Virus record (IMG/VR): IMGVR_UViG_3300003324_000055
Span: 1 to 36,723 of that record
DNA from: a virus
Reading direction: 5' to 3' (one strand)
Length of the DNA: 36,723 nt
Within the stretch, counting starts at the first letter, position 1; each line of letters starts with the position of its first letter. This document shows, in pieces, positions 21,050 through 30,734 of this stretch. A program made the translations under genes and the position numbers. Under the pieces are notes generated by a model that saw only the letters and a list, made by a program, of their open reading frames with translations, had not been told where the DNA came from and searched no databases.

Positions 21050-23382
21050 CAGGCTATCTCGCACTTGGTTACGTTTTTCAGTTCCTTAGCCTTAGCCACT
21101 AGCGCATCGAATTCCTCTTGTGTGGCAATCTCTTTGGATGCCTTGGCTTTTTTGATTTCACGATTGACACGGTTAGCCCTCGGGGTTTTCTCTGCCTTCT
21201 CGACCGCCTTGTTCAGCTTGTCCAGTTGGCGCGCAGCAGACTCAAGCGGCGCTTTCTCCTCCGGCGTCAACTCAGATCCCTTGGCCTTGCGGGCGCGCTG
21301 TACGACTTGCAGTTCGGATGACAGATCGGCGTCGGTTTGGAACTGAGTGGCGCGCAGAGCGCGGCCAGACTCTGTGGTGCCGATATCCTGAGCCTGACTA
21401 TGCAGGTCGTGTTCCTGTTGTAGTCGGTCGCGTTCTATCTGCTTACTCTGCTTCTCTGCTGCATCGTCGGTTGCCTCGATCTCTTCTCCCAACCGCTTGT
21501 GCTCGTTCTCGATCTCAGCCAACCGCTGCGTCAGGGCGACTTTTTCATGATCGGTAGATGGGCGGCGCTTGCTGATAATGTCGAGAGACGTTTCAGCTTC
21601 ATTGCCCCTAAGCGCCTCGGCGTCAGATTTCGTCTGTGTATCCGGTCGAGTCTTGGGCGGCAATCCATCCAGTCCCATGCGCTCACGGCTGGCTGAGATG
21701 TCTTCCTTTCTGGCAGAGACGACAGGAGGCTCTACTACTCCCCTGTCATCGCGTGCGCTATTGATCGGCGACCTGGCTTCGATGGCTGCTTCTTTGGCTT
21801 GTGCGGGCTCGGGTGCTGGCGGGCGTTGTTGAGAGAGATCGCTACGGCCTGCTTCTGCGGCCTCCCGCTGGACATTAACTCCGCGATGTTGCTCGACTTG
21901 ACGGCTTGGCTGCTGCCGGGCTTCAGGGGCATTGTGGATCTCCTTCGGTACGACTTCTAGATTAACTGGCTCATTCGCCGCCGGCAGTACCGGGGCCTGC
22001 GGATTATCTACCCTGCGTGCCTGTATGTTCGGCACGGCGCCCTTGGTTGGAGTCTCGGTTGGCGTGGCTACGGCCTGAGAGGTCTCGGCTTGGTCTGGCA
22101 ACTCCTTGACGAGTTTCCACCCATTTGCCCGTTCGGCGTCAGGATGAATGACAAACTTCTTACCGCCCTGCTTAACCTCGAAGGTGCCATTGGGCTGCTC
22201 AGAGACGATCTCGTAGGCGCGCTTACCGTCGCGGCTGGTCCACACCTGGCCCACTGCCATGTCGGGCTGTGCCTCCTGAGAGGCTGCCTGCACCTGCACG
22301 CGTGGCTTAGAAGACTGCCCGCCTTTCGTGGAGCCTATGGACTGCTTGATTTCGGGCGCCCCACCGGCAGCTTGCGGCTCGGCGGCTGGGGATGCCGGAG
22401 TCGCGGGGGGTGCTGCCGGAGGAGCATTAACTGGGTCGGCCGGGATGGGCGGCTCCTCAACAACAGTCGTCTTGCCGGTATCGGTCTCTGTCTTCTGCCT
22501 CTTCAGAGCCTCATCGAACGCATGTCCCATTCCGGTACGCTGTTCTTCGGGCGGCAGGTTTTCTTTGACGGTTTCGCGCAGAGGCGGCTTGCGGACGGCT
22601 TTTATAGCAGCAACACCACCGGGGGCCATGGGGGCCGCATTGGCCGCTACAATCGCCGTATCGCCTATTTCCTTGGCATGGTCACGGACCCATTGGTTAT
22701 CGCTTCCGAGGGCGGCCTGTGTGAGGGCTTCTGCCTCGGGAGCACCCGTGAGAAGTTCTCCAATGCCTCCGGCTTCTTTCTCGCCCGGCAGTTTCGGTAA
22801 TGCGTCAACCGTTTTTCCTACGCCTTCTGCAATCGTAGCGCCTAGGTCAGGGGGTGATTCAGGTGTTAGCGCGGCCTGCCCTGCAAGCAAAGCAGATATG
22901 CCGCTACCGACCGTCGTCTTTCCTAGCGCAGATAAAGCGCCAACACCGAGAGTTCCGAGATCCTGATTCGTCTGCTTCAGGAAGTCGGCGACCGCCATCG
23001 CGCGCTGTTTTACATCAGTTCCGAAGTCTCCGAGAGCACGCAAAGCTGCATTCGGCTGATACCCCACCTGTCCAGCCCTTGCGGCCGCCTGTGGCGTTAA
23101 CTCAATCGGCGGCGGGATCGGGATGTCTGGCTTAATTGGCGGCAGTACACCACGATCAGCGCGTATGTCGGCCTCGGCCTGTGCCAGCTCGGCGCCTACA
23201 AGCGGCCTACGACTACGCAGAGGGACAGGGACCAGCTCGGGCGGCGGTAGGTCTTCAGCCTCATCTATGGGAACTGCATTCTGCTGCTGAGGCGCCGGGA
23301 CTAAATCCTCGAACAAGCCGCCACCGGTAAACGGATCGGGCTTAGGCGCTTGAGGAACCAAGTCCTCAAAGTAGCCGGTCAC
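21049..23382 (-). CDS. Large internal/ejection virion protein, N-terminal partner, 777 aa
   Basis: Starts at a GTG in a GTGA overlap. Two 'FEDLVP' phrases occur at 5-10 and 24-29, then Pro-rich spacers, a helical, partly hydrophobic region (about 100-260), a Pro/Ala low-complexity stretch (310-340), a compact SH3-like beta module at about 376-427 ('[18 protein letters not shown]', '[20 protein letters not shown]'), a disordered charged region, and a long coiled coil (about 615-760). The C-terminus joins the 693-aa gene by TGATG. Architecture and place fit a T7 gp15/gp16-type ejection protein. Role inferred. Confidence 0.6.
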   Translation of the reverse strand: MTGYFEDLVPQAPKPDPFTGGGLFEDLVPAPQQQNAVPIDEAEDLPPPELVPVPLRSRRPLVGAELAQAEADIRADRGVLPPIKPDIPIPPPIELTPQAAARAGQVGYQPNAALRALGDFGTDVKQRAMAVADFLKQTNQDLGTLGVGALSALGKTTVGSGISALLAGQAALTPESPPDLGATIAEGVGKTVDALPKLPGEKEAGGIGELLTGAPEAEALTQAALGSDNQWVRDHAKEIGDTAIVAANAAPMAPGGVAAIKAVRKPPLRETVKENLPPEEQRTGMGHAFDEALKRQKTETDTGKTTVVEEPPIPADPVNAPPAAPPATPASPAAEPQAAGGAPEIKQSIGSTKGGQSSKPRVQVQAASQEAQPDMAVGQVWTSRDGKRAYEIVSEQPNGTFEVKQGGKKFVIHPDAERANGWKLVKELPDQAETSQAVATPTETPTKGAVPNIQARRVDNPQAPVLPAANEPVNLEVVPKEIHNAPEARQQPSRQVEQHRGVNVQREAAEAGRSDLSQQRPPAPEPAQAKEAAIEARSPINSARDDRGVVEPPVVSARKEDISASRERMGLDGLPPKTRPDTQTKSDAEALRGNEAETSLDIISKRRPSTDHEKVALTQRLAEIENEHKRLGEEIEATDDAAEKQSKQIERDRLQQEHDLHSQAQDIGTTESGRALRATQFQTDADLSSELQVVQRARKAKGSELTPEEKAPLESAARQLDKLNKAVEKAEKTPRANRVNREIKKAKASKEIATQEEFDALVAKAKELKNVTKCEIA

Positions 23383-24920
23383 TGAAGCTCTCCGGGGCTG
23401 ATCCCGAACCTCTTCTGAAGTCGATCCAGTATTTTTACGGTAATCTGCTTCTTCTGCTCCTCCGTCAAATCCGTGCGCGCCTCAAGGCCGCCGATGGTCT
23501 GGCGAGCATCACGCAACACCGCCGCCTTGTTCACGCCAGCATCTGTTACCGGAGCATCCCCTCGTTTGGAACGATGCCCGCCCTTTGTGGAAGCTGGCTT
23601 GGCATTCGAGGCTGGCCTAGGCGGCGCTCCGATCTGCTTTCTGCGCTGAGCCGGTACTGCTGGCTCATCTGCTTTAAAGACGTGCTTCACAGACGGCCTT
23701 CCTGGCTGATACGGCGATAACTGCGTCTTCTGCACCTCCAGCATGGCGGAGGCCGGATCGCCGCCGTTATCCTCGTAGCCTTTCTTGTATGCGCGCAAAT
23801 CCAGTGCTTGCTGCTCTGGGTCTGTCTGCTCTATGTAGTTTTGCTTTGCGGTCTTGGCTACACCGTTGGCATCTACGGTGTCTGAGTACCCGCGTGCCCT
23901 AGCGATATCAGTAAACGCCTTGTCGGAGTCCTTCATCAGGATCTTCGTATTCGCACGATGCTTGGCGGCCTCAGTCTGCGCCTTAGTGAGCGCTATCTTG
24001 GATGGCTGCTGCGCCTTAATGTCTTCAGCCCGAACATTCGACAGGTTCGCGCCGGCCTTATGCTGTTCTGTCTGCGATGTGACGTTGGCTATGCGTGACG
24101 GCTGCGTCGCGTTTATGTCAGACGCTCTGGTTCCAGACAACGCACCAGCCGCAGCAGCAGCACCCGCCTGAGCGCGCTTGAGCTTCACGTCCTCCGGCGT
24201 CAACGTCTCAATCTGATTCTGTCGCGCTCCAAATACGCCTTGTCTCGACCTCTCGGTCTCGGTTTGTGCCTCAATCTTTCCGATCTTCGGTTGAGTCAGG
24301 GCAGCAGTATCGGCCGCCCTTGCATTACGCTGGGCGGCGAGGGCTTCGACGGCAGGCGTCACGGTATACCCTTCCGCACCTACAGTGCCGTATGGGTCAT
24401 ACAGAAGTCCGGCGTTAGCCTCGACCGTGGGCTTGCCCAATATTGCGCCGATGTTCTTCGCTACTTCGGCCGTGTTCTTAGCCTGCGGCAGACCTTGGAA
24501 CTGCGCGGCCTTAGCCTGAGCCTCGACCACGTTATTGATGTTCTGGTTGCCACCAGAGAAGGCGCCCAGTTTTAGGGCGTTGATGTGCCCAAGTACGTTC
24601 GATCTGATGGTTGGGTCGGAGGTAGCAGTAGGATCGCCTCGCATGATGGAGAGCGATGTCCCAGGCGGAAGTCCAAGCTGCACATCGGCGATATTCCCGA
24701 TCCCCTCATCCTGTCTTGCCTGCAAGGTGGCTTGCACAAGCGCCGTCTCTGCATTCTCATGAGCCGTCCTAGCCGCATTGTATTCAGCGACGCCTGGCTG
24801 TACTCGGCCGGCGCCGTAAAGCCCCTGACGCGCTAATAGGATCTTGCCGACGTTATCGGAGATATTGGCGATATCCTGGTAGTAAGGATTTGGCCCTGAC
24901 CTGACGACCGGGTATGGCAT
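23379..24920 (-). CDS. Internal/ejection protein with helical repeats, 513 aa
   Basis: An Ala/Gln/Lys-rich, almost wholly helical protein. The middle (about 210-340) carries repeated phrases: 'LTQPKIGKIEAQTETERSR', 'TQPSRIANVTSQTEQHKAGA' and 'QQPSKIALTKAQTEAAKHRA', each about 30-35 residues apart. The C-terminus is basic with 'ARTDLTEEQKKQITVKILDR'. It lies in the block between the nozzle and the tailspikes where podoviruses encode proteins delivered with the DNA. TGA then T-ATG joins it to the upstream gene. Confidence 0.55.
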   Translation of the reverse strand: MPYPVVRSGPNPYYQDIANISDNVGKILLARQGLYGAGRVQPGVAEYNAARTAHENAETALVQATLQARQDEGIGNIADVQLGLPPGTSLSIMRGDPTATSDPTIRSNVLGHINALKLGAFSGGNQNINNVVEAQAKAAQFQGLPQAKNTAEVAKNIGAILGKPTVEANAGLLYDPYGTVGAEGYTVTPAVEALAAQRNARAADTAALTQPKIGKIEAQTETERSRQGVFGARQNQIETLTPEDVKLKRAQAGAAAAAGALSGTRASDINATQPSRIANVTSQTEQHKAGANLSNVRAEDIKAQQPSKIALTKAQTEAAKHRANTKILMKDSDKAFTDIARARGYSDTVDANGVAKTAKQNYIEQTDPEQQALDLRAYKKGYEDNGGDPASAMLEVQKTQLSPYQPGRPSVKHVFKADEPAVPAQRRKQIGAPPRPASNAKPASTKGGHRSKRGDAPVTDAGVNKAAVLRDARQTIGGLEARTDLTEEQKKQITVKILDRLQKRFGISPGELQ

Positions 24921-24921
24921 A

Positions 24922-25584
24922 TCAGCGCGCCACCGGTATGAAGCCGAATGGGCTAGACCAGCTTCCGGGATTTACAGCGGCGGCAGGCGGAACTGCATTG
25001 CCGCTGAAGCCGCCAAGTCCTGCCAAGGTTGCGCCTTGCCCAAGGAGAGACCCTAGCAAGCTGTAGAAGTCGCCGGCATGACTGGCTTGTTGCAATTGCA
25101 AAGGCAATATCTGCGCGTTGCCCTGCTCGAAATTGGCGATGCGTGAAAGGTCTTGCTGAGCACGGCCAAGTCCTATCGCCTGATCCTGAAATACATCGCC
25201 TAGTGCGTTGAGTCTCGCACCACGCGTGATGTCGCCTGCCAGCTTGTGTTTTTGGGTGTGGGACGCAGAACCGTAGGCATTGGCAACCGCTGATGGCGCA
25301 GAGCTGGACGTAGGCAGTGCCTCGATATGCTCGTCAAGCAAAGGTGCTTGAGTGCTCGTGCGCTGATAGATCGCACGCGGCAAGGCGGTCATCGTCGGCT
25401 CGTAACCGGCAATACCTAGCTCGCGCGTGTTGACCCCGACTGCCTCGCGCATGAGCTTTTTCAGACGATGGAAATATTCGTCTAGCGTCTCGCCACGGGC
25501 TCCGGCGGCCTGACTTGCGCCCAGTTGGCCGAATAGAGCGGAGCCTCCGAGTAGTGCCCCAACTCCTGCTGCTGCGGCGCCCAT
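24922..25584 (-). CDS. Internal virion protein-like, 220 aa
   Basis: The Gly/Ala-rich hydrophobic start 'AAAAGVGALLGGSALFGQLG' (2-21) could enter a membrane; the middle is helical ('EYFHRLKKLMREAVGVNTRE', 'DVFQDQAIGLGRAQQDLSRI') and the end is Gly-rich and hydrophobic ('LLGSLLGQGATLAGLGGF'). It shares with the next upstream gene the same small size, helical middle and hydrophobic ends, as in T7 gp14-type ejection proteins. TGATG overlap. Function inferred from position and build. Confidence 0.5.
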   Translation of the reverse strand: MGAAAAGVGALLGGSALFGQLGASQAAGARGETLDEYFHRLKKLMREAVGVNTRELGIAGYEPTMTALPRAIYQRTSTQAPLLDEHIEALPTSSSAPSAVANAYGSASHTQKHKLAGDITRGARLNALGDVFQDQAIGLGRAQQDLSRIANFEQGNAQILPLQLQQASHAGDFYSLLGSLLGQGATLAGLGGFSGNAVPPAAAVNPGSWSSPFGFIPVAR

Positions 25585-26204
25585 CAGGATTTCACGAAGC
25601 TGTAGGTGGGCTGCCGGCTAGTATTCTGGCCTGGCAGCAGATTCAACAGGGCCGAATAAAACGGATTCCCTGCGCCTCCGTAAGATTGCACCAGAGCCGT
25701 ATTCGCGGCGCCCCCGGTCAGGTTCGAGAAAATATTCCCCAATGGCGAAAACTGCGGAGGTGCCACTGCGAGCTGAGCCGCCGCTGCCGCTCCCGCTCCA
25801 GAGGACCCGACTCCAGCGCCGCTTTCTACGTCTCTTAGCAGTTGAGCGCGCTGTCCTTCGATCGTAGCCCTCGTCTGCGCCGCGTAGTTCTTGGCGCCCT
25901 CAAAGACACCCTTGCGCGCAGAGTCGATGCTACCTTGTAGCCTCGCGGTATCGTGAGCGCCGACAGAGGAATCTATGAGCCCGGATCGACCAAGGTTATA
26001 GATGAGGTCTCCTCGCGCCCCCTTGGCCTCAGAGTCTAGCTGCGGCAGGTAGTAGTCGCGGAAGGCTCTTTCACGGCCTTGGTAGAAGGCATCGGAAAAC
26101 GGGGCGAAGGCGGCATTGACGGACTGTGTGCCCGCCAGAATTTGGCGCTGCCTTTTGCGCTCGATCTTGGCAGCGATATCGCCCGAGTTATCGCTCGCTC
26201 CCAT
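25584..26204 (-). CDS. Internal virion protein-like, 206 aa
   Basis: Helical protein: a basic start ('IAAKIERKRQRQILAG'), then 'FSDAFYQGRERAFRDYYLPQ' and 'AKGARGDLIYNLGRSGLIDS' with long amphipathic helices (about 85-125), a Gly/Ala linker ('GAGVGSSGAGAAAAA') and a hydrophobic end ('NPFYSALLNLLPG'). It resembles small podovirus ejection proteins such as T7 gp14 in size and character. It follows the nozzle gene directly, as in T7-like gene order. Confidence 0.5.
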   Translation of the reverse strand: MGASDNSGDIAAKIERKRQRQILAGTQSVNAAFAPFSDAFYQGRERAFRDYYLPQLDSEAKGARGDLIYNLGRSGLIDSSVGAHDTARLQGSIDSARKGVFEGAKNYAAQTRATIEGQRAQLLRDVESGAGVGSSGAGAAAAAQLAVAPPQFSPLGNIFSNLTGGAANTALVQSYGGAGNPFYSALLNLLPGQNTSRQPTYSFVKS

Positions 26205-26207
26205 GCC

Positions 26208-28562
26208 CTAGTTCTCGTCTAGTTGGTTGTAGTGCAGGGCAAAGTTGCTCAGCGACGCGTACCCTGGCTGACTGCACACAAACTTAGGTGCCATATGGGT
26301 TTGAGTCCCGGTTGCGCCCCAATTGAGGCCATCGTAACTGAATTCCTCTATGTCGCCAACATGACATAGCTGCGTCTCGTCTCTGGGGTCTGTCAGGATG
26401 CTTACGGTCCATGTGTTTACCACGTCTACATCGATACCTGTGAGGTCCTTTTTATGCGCCGGCTTCTTGTTGTGGAAATAGCTCATCTGAGCGGTTACCA
26501 CGGAGCTGTCATAGGTGTCGTTATTGTCGCCACCGAGGAGGTAAATGCTGTTCCCAGTGCGGATGAATATCTTGCCGGTCATCTCTACCGCCTCGGTCAC
26601 CCCGTCCGGCGTGTCATACACTGACCAAGCACGAATGTCTTTGCTTCGATACTCGCTTAAGACATACGCCTCATTGTCGATAAATACCATGTAACGGCCG
26701 TCTACGGGCTCAATTACAGAGCACACGCCTTCCCTGTCGTTGTCGCTCAATGCCGCTATCTTTGGGTTGATAACCTTATCGATGAACGTGCCGATGTCGT
26801 CTATGGAGATCGCGGCGCTGGATGAATCTCGGGCGCGCAGCGAACGATGGCCGGCATAGGAGATGTACAGGGTATCCACGCCATTGATGCTGATCTGTCC
26901 GTGCGGCGTGATAAATCCTGTATGCTTGACTGGCTGAAACAGGTAGTTGTTGTTCGGGTTGGTATCGACCGCGACCACCTGGATGCTGTTGCGCGACCCA
27001 ACCGCGATGCTGCCCTGATAGACCTCAATACCGATCAAGTCCTGACTGCCGCCGTCTTGAGTGGCAATATTGATGAAGCCCGCTCCGGCGTCGTCGGTGC
27101 TGTTCCACCCGGTTGCCGTGTTGACGCCTGAGAAAAACAGAATGCTCTGGCCGATCGCGTAGATTTTGCTGCCGAAGGTAATCGCACGACTCGCCTTGGC
27201 AGTCGGGTTATCAGCCGCCCCATATCGCGTATCGTCAATGACGACCGTATATCGGTCTCCGACGGTAAAGGGGCCGACAAAAGTGATAGTCCACTTCTCC
27301 TTGGCCCCGACACTCCCGCCCGCAAAGTGATTGATGGTCGTACCGAAAGGAACGGCATTTCCTACCTGAAAATTGCCGTCAACATTGAAGGCGATTGGCA
27401 ATGTATCCGAAGACGGTGCGTTGTTAGTCGTCTTGTATAAATACACCGTGTTGTTGACGTTGAACGACTTATACGTACCGGCCGAGTTAATGCTGCTGGC
27501 GATGTCGGCCGCCGTCTGGTCGTTACCGCCATTGTAGTTGACGTTGCCGGCCAAGACCTGCACACCGTTGACTAAAACTTTCTTGATGCGGTTCTGCCCG
27601 GGGTTGGTCGAACCAGAGATGACATCAAAACTGCCGATGTTGACGATAAATCGCCCCGCAGTCGTGATGCTGATGATGAACCCGTTTGGACCTATCCCTG
27701 TCCCGGCCTTGGCCTTGATGAAGACTGTATCGTCCACCGCCTCGGCGTCGTAATCCGGCGTCGTCGTCAGGGTGTTTATGGCGGCGGCAATATTGATGGC
27801 GGTGGTTGCGCTGTCCGCCGCAAAGTCTATCGCGCCGCCAGTCAGCAACTGGACGCCGTTCACCGTCAGGGACGTGATCTTATTTGTCCCAGGACTGCTT
27901 ACGCCCTGCACAACTCGGAAGGAGCCCGTCGAGATCGTCTCTCCAGATCCCACCCGGTTCTGAACAAGGGTTACGGCATTAGGCAGGTCTGCGCCTGCTG
28001 CGGATTGAGCGAAAGCGTCGATATCAAACGTGCCGTTGGTCGCCTTCTCAACGACAACCGTATTAGTTGACGGCGTGGCGACTACTTCCGAATTCGTATT
28101 GATTAGCGTCGCCATCGCGGCTGCAACGCCGGTCATGTTCACCATCTCTGCCGTGACAATTCCGGCCTCCCAGTCAGTGACTAGAGACCCGTTGTAATAG
28201 TGGTGTATACCGCCATCTGCGAATTTTGCGATGGCATAAACGAGGCCGTCGAAGTTGGTCGTCGAAAGTATCCGCGTCATGGCCGATCCGTTCGGCGCAA
28301 CCAAGCGCTGATAGGTCACGCCTGACGGAACGCTCGGGCTTGCCACGGACCCGAATACATAAAGCTGTGTGGCCGTCGCATGTAGGCCATAAGTGTTTGA
28401 TGGCAGGATGTACTTCTGTACCCAAGCCTTGCGCTTTTCTATGTCTCCGCCGCGTGTGATGTGTGCGTTGCGGAGTTCCCAGAGCACGCCCTCGTCTGTC
28501 GCGGAGAGCTTTCTCGTTCGGTCCATGCCGCGACGAAACTCGGAAACAAACTGGTACGGCAT
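26208..28562 (-). CDS. Tail nozzle protein (T7 gp12/tubular B-like), 784 aa
   Basis: The size is close to T7 gp12 and it follows directly the gp11-like adaptor gene. The start, 'EFRRGMDRTRKLSATDEGVL' and 'RNAHITRGGDIEKRKAWV', follows the nozzle theme of a first strand that names data rows ('...GG.I.KR...'). Residues about 213-305 and 310-400 are two copies of a beta module ('GSFRVVQGVSSPGTNKI' and 'GSFDVISGSTNPGQNRI', each followed by 'VNGVQ.L.G' and 'A..IA..IN'). A weaker third copy lies at about 143-188. The last part ('TGNSIYLLGGDNNDTYDSS', 'CHVGDIEEFSYDGLNW') is beta-propeller or platform-like. Probable end piece of the short tail. Confidence 0.75.
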   Translation of the reverse strand: MPYQFVSEFRRGMDRTRKLSATDEGVLWELRNAHITRGGDIEKRKAWVQKYILPSNTYGLHATATQLYVFGSVASPSVPSGVTYQRLVAPNGSAMTRILSTTNFDGLVYAIAKFADGGIHHYYNGSLVTDWEAGIVTAEMVNMTGVAAAMATLINTNSEVVATPSTNTVVVEKATNGTFDIDAFAQSAAGADLPNAVTLVQNRVGSGETISTGSFRVVQGVSSPGTNKITSLTVNGVQLLTGGAIDFAADSATTAINIAAAINTLTTTPDYDAEAVDDTVFIKAKAGTGIGPNGFIISITTAGRFIVNIGSFDVISGSTNPGQNRIKKVLVNGVQVLAGNVNYNGGNDQTAADIASSINSAGTYKSFNVNNTVYLYKTTNNAPSSDTLPIAFNVDGNFQVGNAVPFGTTINHFAGGSVGAKEKWTITFVGPFTVGDRYTVVIDDTRYGAADNPTAKASRAITFGSKIYAIGQSILFFSGVNTATGWNSTDDAGAGFINIATQDGGSQDLIGIEVYQGSIAVGSRNSIQVVAVDTNPNNNYLFQPVKHTGFITPHGQISINGVDTLYISYAGHRSLRARDSSSAAISIDDIGTFIDKVINPKIAALSDNDREGVCSVIEPVDGRYMVFIDNEAYVLSEYRSKDIRAWSVYDTPDGVTEAVEMTGKIFIRTGNSIYLLGGDNNDTYDSSVVTAQMSYFHNKKPAHKKDLTGIDVDVVNTWTVSILTDPRDETQLCHVGDIEEFSYDGLNWGATGTQTHMAPKFVCSQPGYASLSNFALHYNQLDEN

Positions 28563-28564
28563 GT

Positions 28565-29266
28565 CTAGTACCGTACTAAGGGGATGCGGATACGAAGCGG
28601 CCCTTGTCGGGCAGTGGTGATGTTGGGTTGATAAAGCCCGATACGGGTCTTGGTCTCAAAGCGCGCCTTGAGGAATCGAAGGCGACGCTCAGCCAGCGTA
28701 AGTTTCAGTTGCGCGTCCTTCTTGCCCTCGCCGGCCATGATCTCGGCAGCGGAATACAGGGCAACGAGCCGGTCGTCGAGTTCGCAGCGAGACGAGTCCC
28801 CGACCAACGGCTGCAACTTACGCACGCCATCGAAACGTACCTCGTAGCTGTTCGACGCCGGCATGGGCCAGACCTCGAACTGATTGCCGTCGTATACGTC
28901 CCACTTCAACACCGGATCGGAACGGTTATCAGAGTCGCTGTCGAGAGAGGTGTAGTCGGTTGGAAGGATACCTTGGACCAGTTCGCCCCACACGTTCCCG
29001 AACTTTCTGTATAGCGTGAAGGTACGAGAAAGATCCAAGGTGGTAGGAAAGTCGTAATACCGCTCGCCTGCCTGCAACTGCTTACCCGCGTCTTCCTTGT
29101 GGATGCGTGCAAACGGCCAATCAACCTCATCCCACAGCGTCTCGTAATTTCGGTTGATGAGCTGATCGATATATTCGGTCTGATCCGGACCACGGGAATA
29201 GCTACCCGATAGGCGCGCCTCGGAGCGCACCATGTTGCGGATATTTTCGAGCGTGTTATTTCGCAC
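28565..29266 (-). CDS. Head-tail adaptor / tail tubular protein A-like (T7 gp11-type), 233 aa
   Basis: Helical N-terminus with 'LENIRNMVRSEARLSGSY', then 'YIDQLINRNYETLWDEVDWPF', the recurring 'IN.....L....WPF' adaptor phrase, followed by beta sheet ('QLQAGERYYDFP', 'NQFEVWPMPASNSYEVRFDG') and a C-terminal helical part with 'LVALYSAAEIMAGEGKKDAQL' in which 'L....A..........AQ' is typical of adaptor proteins. Lies immediately before the nozzle gene, as in T7-like phages. It joins the portal to the tail. Confidence 0.8.
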   Translation of the reverse strand: MRNNTLENIRNMVRSEARLSGSYSRGPDQTEYIDQLINRNYETLWDEVDWPFARIHKEDAGKQLQAGERYYDFPTTLDLSRTFTLYRKFGNVWGELVQGILPTDYTSLDSDSDNRSDPVLKWDVYDGNQFEVWPMPASNSYEVRFDGVRKLQPLVGDSSRCELDDRLVALYSAAEIMAGEGKKDAQLKLTLAERRLRFLKARFETKTRIGLYQPNITTARQGPLRIRIPLVRY

Positions 29267-29281
29267 CGCAGTCGATCCGTC

Positions 29282-29626
29282 TTAGGCAGCCGTCTTCTTC
29301 TCAACAGGCTCATCCTCGCGCGGATCGTCAATCTGGAATGGGTCTTCCGGCAGATCCTCAACCGTCTTCGGTAATGGACCGAACCTGCCAATCGCGGCCT
29401 CGACAGCCTTGTCACCATAGCGGCGCGTCAAGTCTTTACGCAGGACCTTGTCGTTAATCTCTTTCTCTCCGCACGCCTCGATCGTCTGAGGCGGCACGGC
29501 GTCATAGGCCATGTGTTTGTAACGGATGACATTGATCTCGGCTGCGGTCAATTCAAATTTCGGAACCTCATGCATCACCCATCCGCCGGGGCGAACCATG
29601 CAGTTGTAGACTTTAACTTTCATCAT
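29282..29626 (-). CDS. Hypothetical protein between capsid and adaptor genes, 114 aa
   Basis: AGGGGGG precedes a double ATG. The N-terminal half is mixed ('KVKVYNCMVRPGGWVMHEVP', 'LTAAEINVIRYKHMAYDAVP'), the C-terminal half charged and acidic ('RYGDKAVEAAIGRFGPLPKT', 'DDPREDEPVEKKTAA'). The place suggests a head-completion or assembly factor, but no family is recognised. It is the first gene after the strong terminator that follows the capsid gene. Confidence 0.6.
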   Translation of the reverse strand: MMKVKVYNCMVRPGGWVMHEVPKFELTAAEINVIRYKHMAYDAVPPQTIEACGEKEINDKVLRKDLTRRYGDKAVEAAIGRFGPLPKTVEDLPEDPFQIDDPREDEPVEKKTAA

Positions 29627-29643
29627 CGCCCCCCTTGGCTGCT

Positions 29644-29669
29644 AAAAAATTGGGGGCCTTGCGACCCCC
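29644..29669 (-). terminator. Strong intrinsic terminator after the major capsid gene
   Basis: On the minus strand GGGGGTC-GCAA-GGCCCCC (29669-29652) forms a 7-bp stem (one U-G pair) with a GNRA-type loop, followed by AATTTTTT (29651-29644). It follows the capsid stop by 15 bases. It should raise capsid transcript 3' ends over downstream tail genes. Confidence 0.85.
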
Positions 29670-29684
29670 GTAACGGCGCTGCTC

Positions 29685-30725
29685 TTACGCGATGCTCCAC
29701 ACCTGTGAGGTGTTGAGCTGGCTTGCCAGAAGGCCGCCAGTATTGGTGATGGCGCGATAGAGCACGTATTTCTCAGGCGGTCTCGCCGGAGAATGGCGCT
29801 TATCGCCCTCATCCTCCATCTCCCAGTAGCGGATGGCATTTAGATCCAGGCCATACGCATACTTCGATTTGCCCAAGTCGTCCAACTCGGGCACATACTC
29901 GACCATCATTCCCTTGAATGCGATGTCGGCCACCGAGGCGTCGATCTGCCCGTTCTTCGCCCACCCTTCCAGAGTATAGTTGCCCTTGGAGCGCAGTTCT
30001 TTCTCGAAGGCATCCATGAAGTCGGAGCCGGCAAAGATATTGGTCGGTCCCTTGCCATAACGCCGCAACTGGCGAAAGTCTTTTTGCATCGCCTGTACGG
30101 TGTTTTGGTCGGCCGGGGTCGAGGCGTTAATCAGCAAATTGGCGCGGTTACGGAACCACGTATTCGCTGTACGGTCGATGCCGAACGTTGAGCCTGCGGA
30201 TGCCGGTGAATCCAGGATGAATGAGGTGATGCCTGGGATCAGTTTCGGGTCCTGCGTTCCATCCCGCCAAAACATCTCGTCCATCGACCGGGCCGTGCCT
30301 TCCTCCATGTCCTCCAGCTTGTCCTGGAAGAGGTTAGCGATGGCGGTTTTCTCGCGCATGGAATGCTCGGTCGTGCGTGCGGAATCCATCGAGTCAACGA
30401 CACTGATGCCGTCGTTCTTCAATTCCGTCAACGTGACCGAAATACCAGCGTGCATTTCATACCACTTCGCCTGCGCCCGCTTGATATTCGCCGGGTTCAC
30501 ATACTGAACCTCGTCATCGTACGAATAGCCTTGCAGGGAAGTGGAGTAGACGCCCTTGACGGCGACGGTGATAAATTCCTTGCCGCCCGGGAACTTCTTC
30601 TTGCGCTTCATCAGTTCGCGCACCAAAGGACGCGACTGGATCACGTTGGATTTCACCCCTGAGCGATCGTGAAAATCCAGCGCGGCGTTAGCGATATTCG
30701 CTAATTCCTGCTCTGTAACCGGCAT
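29685..30725 (-). CDS. Major capsid protein, HK97-like, 346 aa
   Basis: AAGGAGG four bases before the ATG, the strongest ribosome-binding site of the late operon, fits a very abundant product. The pattern is that of podovirus HK97-fold capsids: N-terminal helices ('ELANIANAALDFHDRSGVK'), 'GGKEFITVAVKGVYSTSLQG' (E-loop-like strands), a long spine-helix region ('TEHSMREKTAIANLFQDKLED'), and a C-terminal part with 'GKGPTNIFAGSDFMDAFEKE', 'DIAFKGMMVEYVPELDDLGK' and 'YGLDLNAIRYWEMEDEGDKR'. It follows the scaffold gene as expected. A terminator follows it. Confidence 0.88.
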   Translation of the reverse strand: MPVTEQELANIANAALDFHDRSGVKSNVIQSRPLVRELMKRKKKFPGGKEFITVAVKGVYSTSLQGYSYDDEVQYVNPANIKRAQAKWYEMHAGISVTLTELKNDGISVVDSMDSARTTEHSMREKTAIANLFQDKLEDMEEGTARSMDEMFWRDGTQDPKLIPGITSFILDSPASAGSTFGIDRTANTWFRNRANLLINASTPADQNTVQAMQKDFRQLRRYGKGPTNIFAGSDFMDAFEKELRSKGNYTLEGWAKNGQIDASVADIAFKGMMVEYVPELDDLGKSKYAYGLDLNAIRYWEMEDEGDKRHSPARPPEKYVLYRAITNTGGLLASQLNTSQVWSIA

Positions 30726-30734
30726 AAAGCCTCC

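Noticed and set aside
22090-22966. Long plus-strand frames of 236 and 212 codons
   Set aside because: Both lie fully within the 777-aa ejection gene on the other strand, overlap each other, and have shadow-like composition.
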